Shown here: piece after piece, positions 15,135-23,623 of the stretch | Numbering within the stretch: position 1 is the first letter of the stretch | How the letters are laid out: each line of letters starts with the position of its first letter | Assembly: GCA_035274465.1 (NCBI GenBank) | Contig: DATEOF010000101.1 | Span: forward strand, 1 to 64,000 | Length of the DNA: 64,000 bases | Source: JADGRF01 sp035274465 | GTDB taxonomy: Bacteria; Myxococcota_A; Polyangia; Polyangiales; JAFGIB01 | Reading direction: 5' to 3' | Position numbers and translations under genes: made by a program | Notes under the pieces: model-generated | Database searches by the model: none | What the model was told of the DNA's origin: nothing | What the model saw: only the letters and a program-made list of their open reading frames with translations

Positions 15135-17448
15135 AGCCCGCGAGACGCTCAGCAAGGACCCGCCGACGCGACTGCGCCTGTTGAAAGGCGCCCCGTTCGT
15201 TCCACAGCTCACGCCGACGGACTGCGGTGCGGCGAGCTTGGCGTCGGTGCTGGCTTATCACGGCAAGCACGTGCCCATTCACGAGCTGCGCAGCGTGCTC
15301 GGCGGCGGCCGCAACGGCGTCACGGCCAAGCAGCTGCTGGCTGCAGCGCGCAGCTTCGGCATGAGCGCGCGCGGCGTCGCCATCGAGCCGAGCAAGCTAC
15401 GCTACTTGCCTCCGGCGAGCATCCTGCACTGGAACCTGGCGCACTTCGTGGTGTACGAGAGCTCGAACGCCAAGTTCGTGACCATCGTCGATCCCGCGGT
15501 GGGCAGGCGGCGTGTGCCGATGGAAGAGGCGGCGAAGTCGCTGAGCGGCGTGGCGCTGGTGTTGGAGCCCGGACAGAGCTTCAAGCGGCAGCGCCCGAAG
15601 CGCCGCGTGCGCTGGGGGCGCTACGCGCAGTGGATGTTCGGCGTGCGTGGGGTCTGGGGCAGGGTCCTGGCGACGTCGGTCTTCCTGCAACTGATCGCGC
15701 TGTCGGTGCCCGGCTTCATGGCGGTCGTCGTGGACAAGGTCGTGCCGCGCGGCGACATCCAGCTCTTGCAGCTGGTCGGGGCGGGATTCTTGCTGCTGAT
15801 CTCGTTCAACTTCCTGTCCACGCTGCTCCGGTCGCGGCTGCTGCTCGAGCTGCGCAGCAAGGTCGAAGCGCGCATGTCGTTCGACTTCGTCGACCACATG
15901 TTCGGGCTACCGTACGCCTTCTTCCAGCAGCGCACGACCGGCGACCTGCTGATGCGCCTGAGCAGTCAGGTCGCGATCCGCGAGGTGCTCACGAGCGGTG
16001 CGCTGTCGGCGTTGCTCGACGGCATGCTGGTCGGCCTGTACTTCGCGCTGCTCCTGGGTGCGGCGCCGAGCCTGGCCGGCATCGCGCTGGTAGTGGCCGC
16101 GCTGCAGGTCGCCGTGTTCGTGTTGGCGGCGCGCAAGAACGCGCAACTCGTGGTCGAGGGCCTGGCCGCGCAGTCGCAGCTCGAGGCCTACCAGGTCGAG
16201 ATGTTGTCGGGCATGGAGACGCTCAAGTCGATGGGCGCGGGCGAGCGGGCGTTTTCGCGCTGGACCGATCTCTACGTCCATTCGCTGAACCGAAGCATCG
16301 CGCGCGATCGGCTGGATGGCACGTTTCAGACGCTGGTGAGCACGCTGCAGTTCGCAGGCCCCTCGTGCTTGCTGCTTGCGGGCGCTCATGCGGTGCTCGA
16401 TGGCACGTTGTCGCTCGGCGCGATGTTGGGGTTGTCGGCGCTGGGCTCGGGCTTTCTCAACCCGGTCGCGAACCTCGTCGGCACGGCCATGCGGCTCACG
16501 CGGCTGCGCGGCTACATGGAACGCATCGAAGACGTGCTCGACACACCGGCGGAGGTCGCCAGCACGCGGACGGCTCATGAGCGAAACGCGGTGGGCGCGC
16601 TCGCGGGCTCGATCCAGGTGAGCGAGCTGACGTTCAAGTACCCGAGCGAGCCGAACTACACCCTGCAGCGGCTGTCCTTCATCGCTGCGCCGGGCGAGTG
16701 TCTGGCGATCGTGGGGCCGTCCGGCTCGGGCAAGAGCACGCTCGCGCGACTGCTCGCGGGGTTGTACACGCCACACTCGGGCACTATCGCGTTCGACGGC
16801 CACGAGCTGCGCAACTGGGACTTGCTCGCGCTGCGTGAACGGCTCGGCATCGTGACGCAAGATACGCGACTGTTTGCGGGCACGATCCGCGACAACGTCG
16901 CGCTGTTCGATCCCAACATCTCACACGAAGAGATCGAGGCGGCATGCAGGCTGGCGTGCCTGCACGACGCGATCGTGCAGATGCCCATGGGCTACGACAC
17001 GATGCTCGTCGACGGAGGATCGTCGCTGTCCGGTGGGCAACGCCAGCGTCTGTCGCTGGCGCGCGCGCTGGTGCGCAAGCCCGGCGTGTTGATCCTGGAC
17101 GAGGCCACGAGCGCGCTGGACGCCGTGACCGAGCGGGCGGTGCAGGAGAACCTGCGCGCGTTGCGTTGCACGCGCGTGATCGTCGCGCACCGCTTGAGCA
17201 CGGTGGTCGAGGCTGACAAGATCATGGTGCTCGAGCGTGGCCGGATCGTCGGCGTCGGCGCGCACGCCGAGTTGCTCGAGCACTGCACGACGTACCGCGA
17301 CCTCGTGCTCTCGCAGGCTGCAGCGGAGAGCGGTGACCATCGGGCGGCGCCGCTGCGCGAGATGACGAAGGAATACGCGCGAGCGTCCGCGAACGGGCCG
17401 CTGCGACCCACGCTGGTGAGCATCTCGGGGGATCGGGAACAGCGGTGA
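15124..17448 (+). CDS. Peptidase-containing ABC exporter (C39 peptidase, membrane domain, ATPase)
   Basis: The 774-residue protein has three parts. An N-terminal C39 cysteine peptidase (about 22-150) shows Gln28, catalytic Cys34 in LTPTDCGAAS, His107 in NLAHFVVYE and Asp123 in IVDPA, so all triad residues are present. An ABC transporter membrane domain follows (about 160-450, around six helices). The ATPase has Walker A GPSGSGKST (about 529), signature LSGGQRQR, Walker B VLILDEATSALD and the H-loop IVAHRLST. Such exporters cut substrates after Gly-Gly and export the mature part, which fits the peptide at 12966. It overlaps the adaptor upstream (11 bp) and the TolC-like gene downstream (GTGA). 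Confidence 0.95.
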   Translation: MSSEARETLSKDPPTRLRLLKGAPFVPQLTPTDCGAASLASVLAYHGKHVPIHELRSVLGGGRNGVTAKQLLAAARSFGMSARGVAIEPSKLRYLPPASILHWNLAHFVVYESSNAKFVTIVDPAVGRRRVPMEEAAKSLSGVALVLEPGQSFKRQRPKRRVRWGRYAQWMFGVRGVWGRVLATSVFLQLIALSVPGFMAVVVDKVVPRGDIQLLQLVGAGFLLLISFNFLSTLLRSRLLLELRSKVEARMSFDFVDHMFGLPYAFFQQRTTGDLLMRLSSQVAIREVLTSGALSALLDGMLVGLYFALLLGAAPSLAGIALVVAALQVAVFVLAARKNAQLVVEGLAAQSQLEAYQVEMLSGMETLKSMGAGERAFSRWTDLYVHSLNRSIARDRLDGTFQTLVSTLQFAGPSCLLLAGAHAVLDGTLSLGAMLGLSALGSGFLNPVANLVGTAMRLTRLRGYMERIEDVLDTPAEVASTRTAHERNAVGALAGSIQVSELTFKYPSEPNYTLQRLSFIAAPGECLAIVGPSGSGKSTLARLLAGLYTPHSGTIAFDGHELRNWDLLALRERLGIVTQDTRLFAGTIRDNVALFDPNISHEEIEAACRLACLHDAIVQMPMGYDTMLVDGGSSLSGGQRQRLSLARALVRKPGVLILDEATSALDAVTERAVQENLRALRCTRVIVAHRLSTVVEADKIMVLERGRIVGVGAHAELLEHCTTYRDLVLSQAAAESGDHRAAPLREMTKEYARASANGPLRPTLVSISGDREQR

Positions 17449-18761
17449 TTCGCCGAGGTGAGCAGCGACTTCGTCTCGCGTGTCTGTTCGGTTTGTTCCT
17501 GGTGCCTCGTACCGTTGCGGCGGAGGAGGCGACGGAGATCACGCTCCAGGAGGCCATGCGGAGCGCGCAGCGTGATCCACCTGCGGTGCTCGTCGCGTAC
17601 GCCGAGTACCGAAACGCACAGGCGGAGCGCGCGTACGCGCAGGGCGCGTGGTTGCCCGCGTTCACGGCGCAGGGCAGCGGCGGGTACACGTACGACGAGC
17701 GGCGGCCGCTGCCGACCGTGCCAGAAGCAGCGAGCGAAGCGCTCGAGGTGCGCGGCGAGCTGAAGCTGGAATGGCTGGCCGTCGACGTCGCGCGTGGAGG
17801 GCGCATCGACTCGGCGTCCGCGTCGGAGCGTGCGCGGCGCTTCGACGTCGATGCGATGCGCTCGCGCGCGGTGCTGCTGGCTGCCGAGCTGTACTTGCGG
17901 GCCGGTGCAGCGATCGAGCTCGTGCGAGATGCGGAGTTGTCGCTCGGGCGGCGCCAGGATCAGCACCGTGCCACGACCGAGCTGGTGAAGGCGGGGACGC
18001 GATCGCCGCTCGATGCACAGCGCGCACAGGTCGAGGTGTTGTCGGCCGAGTACGCGCTCGAGCTGCGGCGGACCGATCAGAGTGCGACCTTCTCCGCGCT
18101 CGCGGCGGCGTTGGGGCGCTCGCCGGACCAGCTCGTGCGGCCCGCAACCACCAGCGCCGACTTCCCGGTGCGGGTCGAGAGTGCCACGCAGGCCAAGCGC
18201 GTCGCGAGGGATCACCGCGCAGAGCTGCGCGCGGCCGCCGCCAACGTCAGTGCGTCGCGGCGAGCTTACGATGCGGCGGTCGGGCAGCGTTGGCCGGCGT
18301 TGGGACTGGCGGCGACGGGAAGCGCGGCGTACGTCGATGCGCGCAGCGGCGTGGCGATCGAGGGCAGGCAGCTCACGGCGGCGGGTGTGGGTTTCATGCG
18401 CTGGAACGGCCTCGACCCCGCGGTCTGGATGCAGGCGAGCGTGTCGGACGCGGCAGCGCAGCTCGCGCAGCGCGAGCAAGCGGAGCAGGTTCACGCGATC
18501 GAGAGCGAGGCCGTCGGAGCGTTCTACACGCTCTCTCGCGCGAGGATCTGGCACCAGCGTGCGGTCGCGGTGCTGGAGGCGGCGAAGGTCACACGCGACG
18601 CACAAAACGGCCGCTACCGAGCGGGGTTGGGCTCACTGCTCGAGCTGCTGGATGCAGAGGACCTCGAGCAGCAAGCCCGACAAGCCAGGATCGAGGCTCA
18701 GCGCGACGAGGTCATCGCATCCGCGAGACTGCAAGCGGCGTGCGGCTTGCTCGTGCGCTGA
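17445..18761 (+). CDS. TolC-family outer-membrane channel protein
   Basis: The 438-residue protein has a signal peptide (FGLFLVPRTVAAEE) followed by two homologous halves rich in long helices with Ala/Glu/Arg. The typical TolC features are the ITLQEAMRSAQRDPP opening, the TTELVKAGTRSPLDAQRAQ segment, and the second-half equivalent NGRYRAGLGSLLELLDAEDLEQQ. It starts at a GTG overlapping the exporter stop (GTGA). It probably completes a three-part conduit (ABC exporter, adaptors, outer-membrane channel) for the double-glycine peptide. It is the last gene of the operon; the next gene is convergent, 13 bp away. Confidence 0.9.
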   Translation: MIRRGEQRLRLACLFGLFLVPRTVAAEEATEITLQEAMRSAQRDPPAVLVAYAEYRNAQAERAYAQGAWLPAFTAQGSGGYTYDERRPLPTVPEAASEALEVRGELKLEWLAVDVARGGRIDSASASERARRFDVDAMRSRAVLLAAELYLRAGAAIELVRDAELSLGRRQDQHRATTELVKAGTRSPLDAQRAQVEVLSAEYALELRRTDQSATFSALAAALGRSPDQLVRPATTSADFPVRVESATQAKRVARDHRAELRAAAANVSASRRAYDAAVGQRWPALGLAATGSAAYVDARSGVAIEGRQLTAAGVGFMRWNGLDPAVWMQASVSDAAAQLAQREQAEQVHAIESEAVGAFYTLSRARIWHQRAVAVLEAAKVTRDAQNGRYRAGLGSLLELLDAEDLEQQARQARIEAQRDEVIASARLQAACGLLVR

Positions 18762-18774
18762 AGATGCCGCGATC

Positions 18775-19773
18775 TCACAGCGGCTTGAGGAACAGCGGTG
18801 AGAGCGCCTCGGCAGACTCGCCGCCGCCGCCACTTCGCACGTACTTGATCTTCGCTTTGGCTTGGACCGCTCCGCCGGATTCGCTGTAAGGACCGCCGAC
18901 GCTGACTTCCTCGCTTCCAACGCCGATCACGACCTTGGCGACGCCGCCGACGACCGGCCAGGTCGAGTTGAAAGAACCTGTACCGGACTGCATCCCGGAG
19001 GACGAAGCGCAAGTCGTGTTGCCGACCATGGCCTGGACCGGAACGGAGTAGCGCATGCCGCTGACGCGCAACGTCCCCGGAGCCGAGTCCTGCAGCGACG
19101 AGATGTCCATCTCCACCGTGGCATTCCAGCTCACGTTCCACTGACAACGGTCACCGGAGGGTGTGTCGCTGTAGATCGTGTACGTGCCCATGGTGAACCC
19201 GCCCGTGTAGACGCGGCGCGTCACCACGTTCAGCGTGATCGTCAGGTTGACGGCAGGTGCCCCCGGCGCGCTCGCACGCAGCTCCATCTGATTCGTGTGC
19301 TGCGGCTGGTTCCGGGGAGTCTTGAAGTTGATCGAAAAATAGTTGGCGTCGGCCGCGACCGTCTTCGCACTGAACTCGGCTTCGAGTCCGGGTGGCGCAC
19401 CGACGAGGTCGACCGAGATCGGCCCCTTGAACCCATTGCTTCGCGCGACCTTCACGCCGAGCAAGTGTTGCTCGAGTTGCCGCATCGTGAGCGTCGTGAC
19501 GTCCGGCGTCAGGGTGAACGTCCCGCTGCCATTCTGACCGGCAGCTCCGCCCGCCCCACCGGCGCCGGCGACACCCAGCGTGCCGGCCTGGCCACTGCCA
19601 CCGAGTCCTGCGGAAGCGTAGGAGCCAGCAGTACTGCCGCCTGCGCCTCCCATGGCTCCACCATCCACCTCGTTGCCACCTCCGGTACCGTCCGCATCGG
19701 GTTCGGGACCACAACCGACATCGAACAACACCATAGCTCCAAGCAAGACCGTGTAAGCCTTCGTGCGCGACAC
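18775..19773 (-). CDS. Lipoprotein with Gly/Ala-rich linker, unknown function
   Basis: The 332-residue protein starts at GTG with AAGGAG upstream. The signal ends in a lipobox (FDVGCG). Residues about 24-85 are a low-complexity linker of Gly, Ala and Ser (GGAGGSTAGS-like), which then meets a beta-rich domain (LTPDVTTLTMRQLEQHLLGVKV ... FSAKTVAADANYFSINFKTP). A second beta region contains paired cysteines (DRCQWNVSWN, NTTCASSSGMQ). The linker style recurs in the lipoproteins at 43128 and 42883 and seems characteristic of this genome. No family is recognised. It converges on the TolC-like gene, so membership in the peptide system is not supported. Confidence 0.65.
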   Translation of the reverse strand: MSRTKAYTVLLGAMVLFDVGCGPEPDADGTGGGNEVDGGAMGGAGGSTAGSYASAGLGGSGQAGTLGVAGAGGAGGAAGQNGSGTFTLTPDVTTLTMRQLEQHLLGVKVARSNGFKGPISVDLVGAPPGLEAEFSAKTVAADANYFSINFKTPRNQPQHTNQMELRASAPGAPAVNLTITLNVVTRRVYTGGFTMGTYTIYSDTPSGDRCQWNVSWNATVEMDISSLQDSAPGTLRVSGMRYSVPVQAMVGNTTCASSSGMQSGTGSFNSTWPVVGGVAKVVIGVGSEEVSVGGPYSESGGAVQAKAKIKYVRSGGGGESAEALSPLFLKPL

Positions 19774-20009
19774 CCACTACTCCTTGGTCAGCGCCAGCTG
19801 CGCGCTTCACGGTGCTCGCATCCGCTGCCTGTTTCCTCGATCGTGCCTTGCGGCTCGTCGCGCCGGCCATAGGGAATTCCTTGCGCGCGCTGTGTGAGCT
19901 CGTAGCGCTCGGTATGCGTCCGCGTAGAGCTGCGCACCGCCCAGCGGCTAGCAGCCTACGCTATAGCGCGCCAGCGTGTGACGATCGTAGGGTAGTTAAG
20001 AAGTTTCGA

Positions 20010-21101
20010 ATGTCCTCAGCGCCACGCGACCCGATCGCCTTCGTCGAAGCCTGTTACGACCTGCATGTGGGCGAACTCGAGTGGCTACGCGCCATTGCCG
20101 AGGCTGCGCGTCCGCTGATGCGAGCGCGGACGGTCATCGCCTATCACGTCGACTTCACCCAAGCGGGACTGCGCATCGAGCACGGTGCCGCTCAGTTCGG
20201 CGATGGCGATGGCGACGTGGCTGCGCGCATCACGGCAATGGGTGCGTGCTACGACCGGTGCCGCAATGGTACGGCAGGTGTCGTCGATCGATTGAAGTAC
20301 AGATTGCACGAGAAGGGCATGCGGGCGCAGGTGGCCGAAGCGGCCGATCGCCTGCTCCTGTCGGAGATCAAGACGCCGGTGCCGCGCTGGGTCTACACGC
20401 TGGGGGTGCCGGGCATACGCGACCTGTTCTTCATGCTCAACCACCACGTCGATGGAAACGGCCTGACGTACGTGGTCGGCTCGCTCCCCGAGCGCGGCGA
20501 GCTGCGCCCGGCCGAGCGCGCGATGTTTCTGCGGCTTGGTGCACACCTCAAGGCGGGGTTTCGCTTGCGACGCCGGCTACCGGACCAGCTGCGCTCACTC
20601 GAAGCGCCCGAACACGGAGCCGTGCTCGATGGCGCGGGTGCGCTCGTCCACGCCGAGGGCGACGCGCGTGATCCCGAGACGCGAGCGCTCCTCGCGCAGC
20701 GCGCTCGAGAGATCGATCAGGCGCGGACGCGCAGCGGGGGACGCGATGAACGCGCGCTGGAGGTCTGGCAAGGCCTGGTCAACGGACGCTGGTCCCTGGT
20801 CGAACGGTTCGACGCCGACGGCAAGCGCTTCATGCTCGCGCACAAGAACCCCGAAACGATCACGGACCCGCGCGGTCTCACCGAGCTCGAAGCGCGTGTC
20901 GCGCGACTCGCCGTTCGCGGCTACTCCGACAAGCTCATCGCCTATCACCTCGGCGTCGCCGAGGGCACAGTCTCGTCACAGCTCTCGCGAGCCCTGCGCA
21001 AGCTCGGTATCGACGGCCGCGTCGACCTGGTGCGCCTGTTCGGCCCCGGCAACTCGTTCGAGAGCCTGGCGCCGTCGAGCAAACGCGAGCCCGCGGCGTG
21101 A
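20010..21101 (+). CDS. LuxR-type transcriptional regulator with large unclassified N-terminus
   Basis: 363 residues from ATG 20010. The C-terminal LuxR/FixJ HTH (about 291-345) is clear: LTELEARVARLAVRGYSDKLIAYHLGVAEGTVSSQLSRALRKLG. The first 280 residues (VEACYDLHVGELEWLRAIAEAARPL ... TLGVPGIRDLFFMLNHHVDGNG) have an alpha/beta look that could be a GAF-like sensor, but I do not recognise the family. The 236-bp spacer upstream holds no other gene. Its stop overlaps the next LuxR-type gene (GTGA), so the two regulators are co-translated. Targets are unknown. Confidence 0.75.
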   Translation: MSSAPRDPIAFVEACYDLHVGELEWLRAIAEAARPLMRARTVIAYHVDFTQAGLRIEHGAAQFGDGDGDVAARITAMGACYDRCRNGTAGVVDRLKYRLHEKGMRAQVAEAADRLLLSEIKTPVPRWVYTLGVPGIRDLFFMLNHHVDGNGLTYVVGSLPERGELRPAERAMFLRLGAHLKAGFRLRRRLPDQLRSLEAPEHGAVLDGAGALVHAEGDARDPETRALLAQRAREIDQARTRSGGRDERALEVWQGLVNGRWSLVERFDADGKRFMLAHKNPETITDPRGLTELEARVARLAVRGYSDKLIAYHLGVAEGTVSSQLSRALRKLGIDGRVDLVRLFGPGNSFESLAPSSKREPAA

Positions 21102-21418
21102 AGAAACGCTCGGCGGATCACGACACGTTCCCGATGCCCGCGGGTGCCCAGGTCGAGTACCTGACGCCCGAGCTGGCGCTGCTGTCGTTTCCCGTTCGCG
21201 AAGCGAAGATCCCCGAGGCACTGACGGTCGCAGAACAGGACGTGGCATTGCAGGTCTACGCCGGGGCGACGAACAAGGAGATCGCCGAAGCTCGCGGGGT
21301 CAGCCCGAAGACCATCGGCAATCAGCTCGAGTCGATCTATCGAAAACTGGGTGTGACGTCGCGAGCGGAGCTGGTGCTGCGCCTGCGTGGCAAGCACAGC
21401 ATCACGCCACCGCGTTGA
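21098..21418 (+). CDS. Small LuxR-type regulator
   Basis: The 106-residue protein consists of about 40 N-terminal residues (VEYLTPELALLSFPV) and a LuxR-type HTH at about 42-98 (LTVAEQDVALQVYAGATNKEIAEARGVSPKTIGNQLESIYRKLG). No receiver or sensor domain is present. It starts with GTG overlapping the stop of the larger LuxR-type protein. The two HTH regions differ, so this is not a recent duplication. It may bind DNA alone or as a heterodimer with its partner (inference). Confidence 0.8.
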   Translation: MKKRSADHDTFPMPAGAQVEYLTPELALLSFPVREAKIPEALTVAEQDVALQVYAGATNKEIAEARGVSPKTIGNQLESIYRKLGVTSRAELVLRLRGKHSITPPR

Positions 21419-21518
21419 GCCACGTCCTAAGGGATCTACCTATTCCCTCTCGCGCGCAACTCGATGACGATCGAAACAGGTCTTTGACCTTTGCTCTTGC
21501 CAACCATGGAGTGTGTCG

Positions 21519-21803
21519 ATGCGACGATTGGGCTGTATCTGTGCGGTGATGCTCGGACTCGTGCTCGGTGCCTGCGGCGATTCTGCCGCGGACCAGTGCA
21601 AGGCTTACTACGAGGCGATGTGCTCGAAGGTAAGTGAGTGCGGGGGTGGCGACAAGGCGCAATGCCTCTCGGCATCGGAGGGCGCATGCGATGACGTGTC
21701 CGAGGTTCACGGCGATGCCGACGCGTGCATCGACGGCGTCGAATCCATGAGCTGTGAAGACTTCACGACCGGCAATCTGCCGAGCGCTTGCAGCGCCGAC
21801 TGA
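21519..21803 (+). CDS. Small cysteine-rich lipoprotein
   Basis: 94 residues from ATG 21519, with GGAG 7 bases upstream; a GTG two codons earlier is in frame but too close to that site. The lipobox LGAC gives a lipidated Cys. The mature protein has eight further cysteines in a regular spacing (DQC, AMC, SEC, AQC, GAC, DAC, MSC, SAC), enough for four disulfides, and an acidic composition. Short Cys-rich lipoproteins of this kind are common in Myxococcota; no function is known. A perfect hairpin follows 21 bp after the stop. Confidence 0.68.
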   Translation: MRRLGCICAVMLGLVLGACGDSAADQCKAYYEAMCSKVSECGGGDKAQCLSASEGACDDVSEVHGDADACIDGVESMSCEDFTTGNLPSACSAD

Positions 21804-21824
21804 TATTGCAGACGGCCCACCTGG

Positions 21825-21847
21825 CACCTCAGGAATCGCCTGAGGTG
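21825..21847. terminator. Perfect hairpin, probable terminator
   Basis: CACCTCAGG-AATCG-CCTGAGGTG is a perfect 9-bp stem with a 5-base loop, 21 bp after the Cys-rich lipoprotein stop. It lacks a T-tract. The remaining spacer to 22027 shows no further gene. Confidence 0.55.
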
Positions 21848-22027
21848 TCAGCCGCGGGTCATCTCCGCGCTCGATTCGCCTCGAGGGGGTGGACCGCTTC
21901 AGGCTAGCCGCCGTGGGTCGCGTCCACGGACCTTCGTGCGCTCGGTTCATTCGCATTGCCCACGGTCCCTGACGGCGGGACAATCCGTGATTCCGCTCAC
22001 CACCGCTGACTCTGGGAGGCGCCGGAC

Positions 22028-22705
22028 ATGGAACGACGAACTCACTACATGGTTCTCGGTGTGTCGCATGCCGAGAGTACGCGAGCCATTCGTGCTGCCT
22101 ATCGCGACCTCGCCAGGCAGCGGCCGATGGGCATCGTGGGAGCGGCGGCTGATCGCGAATTTCGAGAGCTGACGCACGCCCACGACGTGTTGTCCGATGG
22201 CCAGCGTCGCCGCACCTACGACGACGATCTGATGCGCGAGGTGGACGGCGAAGTGATCGGCGAGCACGAGGCTCTGAGCGGTCCGCTGCTCGCTACGCGG
22301 CTGCGAATTTTCGCGAACCAAGACACCATCCGGCCCTCGTTCGAGGCGATGCACGAGCGCTTGGCCCGGAACTATACGCAGATCGGTGTGCCGAAGGCCG
22401 AGCGACCTGCAGGGCTCAACGTCGAGGTGCTTCTGACGCCGGCTGAAGCCGCCCATGGCTGCGTCGTGCCAGTAGGTATTCCGACGTTCGCGCGCTGTCC
22501 GCTGTGCCGAGGCTCCGGACACGATTGGTTGTCACCGTGCATGCGCTGCGAAGGAGCAGGCGTGATCGAGCACGAGCAAGAGCTCCGTCTTCGCATCCCT
22601 GCGATGTTGCGTTCTGGTTCGGTGATCGAGGTTGCGCTCGATCCACTCGGCATCCGCAATTTCTATCTGCGGCTCCATGTCTTCGTCGAGATGCCACCGG
22701 TCTGA
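22028..22705 (+). CDS. J-domain-like protein lacking the HPD motif, with two CxxCxGxG-type zinc motifs
   Basis: The 225-residue protein starts like a DnaJ (YMVLGVSHAESTRAIRAAYRDLARQ), and the fourth-helix region reads FRELTHAHDVLSDGQRRRTYDD. The loop where HPD must sit reads QRPMG, so it probably cannot stimulate a DnaK ATPase. After a spacer, CPLCRGSG (about 157) and CMRCEGAG form a single pair of zinc-ribbon repeats where DnaJ has four. The tail (LRLRIPAMLRSGSVIEVALDPLGI) matches part of the DnaJ C-terminal substrate domain. It may be a client-binding or regulatory paralogue. No dnaK or grpE is nearby. Confidence 0.8.
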   Translation: MERRTHYMVLGVSHAESTRAIRAAYRDLARQRPMGIVGAAADREFRELTHAHDVLSDGQRRRTYDDDLMREVDGEVIGEHEALSGPLLATRLRIFANQDTIRPSFEAMHERLARNYTQIGVPKAERPAGLNVEVLLTPAEAAHGCVVPVGIPTFARCPLCRGSGHDWLSPCMRCEGAGVIEHEQELRLRIPAMLRSGSVIEVALDPLGIRNFYLRLHVFVEMPPV

Positions 22706-22774
22706 TGGCCTGATTCGTTCCCACGAGATCGCGCTCGGCTTGACGCGGCTACGGCGCGAACGCGAAGAGCGTGA

Positions 22775-23623
22775 CTACGTCGCCCAGATGCGCGGTGGAT
22801 GGGCAGGTTGGGCGTGCAGCAAGGGGCGCAGGGCCTGCCAGATGCGTGCGAAGCAGGCTCGGGCTTGTTCGGTGCTGGGCCCGAGGTAGCGAGCCACGCA
22901 CAGCTCGCCCATGCAGCTGATGGCTGCATGGGCCGGCTGGGCGACTTCGCCGAGCGCCTCGCGCAGCTCGGGTAGGTGCGCGGTCAGATCGCGGCCGGCG
23001 CTGAGCATGGTGCCTACCACCGGTTGGTCTTGCAGACCCCAGGGCGCGCGCAGCAAGGCACTGCCGGCGCGGTAGGTGCCTCGCTCGCAGTAGCGGAGCT
23101 CCCCATCCCTGACGAGCTCGATGCGCTGCTGGATCTCGCCGGCGTCGAAGCGCTCGTTCGAGGCGGGGCGGCCGAGGCACAGGATCTCCCAGCCCGTGTA
23201 GCGCGCGCCGGCTTCGAGCTCGATGCGGGTGTACAGCTGAGCCCGGGCCGCGCTGAAGGCGATCGTCTCCTGCGGCAGCCACTCGAGGTCGGCACCGCGC
23301 GCGACGCGCAGCGTCTGCTGCACGATCGCGGTATCGCCGCCGCTCCGGTAGAGCTTGGTGGCCGCCGGCGTGGTGATGACCGCGTGGGCGTCCGCCGCGA
23401 CCTCGACGCTCAGCTCGAGCCCGTCGCCTCCGACCACGCCGCCCGGGGGGTGCAGGATGTAGACGTGGCAGACGCCGCTCGGCTCCGGATAGAACGGCCG
23501 CTGCACGCGCAGGGGACCCCAGTGCTTGCGATGCACGAGCTCCGTGCGCCCCGCGTGGGGCTCGAAGCCCAGCGCCAGCCTGGCTTGCCAGCCGGTTCGG
23601 TTCAGCTCGATCGTCGTGTCCAC
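22775..23623 (-). CDS. ureD: Urease accessory protein UreD
   Basis: The 282-residue protein has the UreD (UreH) pattern: HRKHWGPLRVQRPFYPEPSGVCHVYILHPPGGVVGGDGLEL, then TTPAATKLYRSGG, and LEWLPQETIAFSAA. UreD is a scaffold that, with UreF and UreG, helps insert nickel into apo-urease. Start is GTG directly after the UrtE stop (no spacing), so it is the last gene of the urt operon. No other urease gene is visible: downstream is the opposing J-like gene. The urease must be encoded elsewhere, or UreD is a remnant of a split cluster. Confidence 0.92.
   Translation of the reverse strand: MDTTIELNRTGWQARLALGFEPHAGRTELVHRKHWGPLRVQRPFYPEPSGVCHVYILHPPGGVVGGDGLELSVEVAADAHAVITTPAATKLYRSGGDTAIVQQTLRVARGADLEWLPQETIAFSAARAQLYTRIELEAGARYTGWEILCLGRPASNERFDAGEIQQRIELVRDGELRYCERGTYRAGSALLRAPWGLQDQPVVGTMLSAGRDLTAHLPELREALGEVAQPAHAAISCMGELCVARYLGPSTEQARACFARIWQALRPLLHAQPAHPPRIWAT

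Noticed and set aside
18775..19773. Immunity or partner protein of the double-glycine peptide
   Set aside because: It is on the opposite strand, convergent with the operon, and looks like the general Gly/Ala-linker lipoproteins of this genome.
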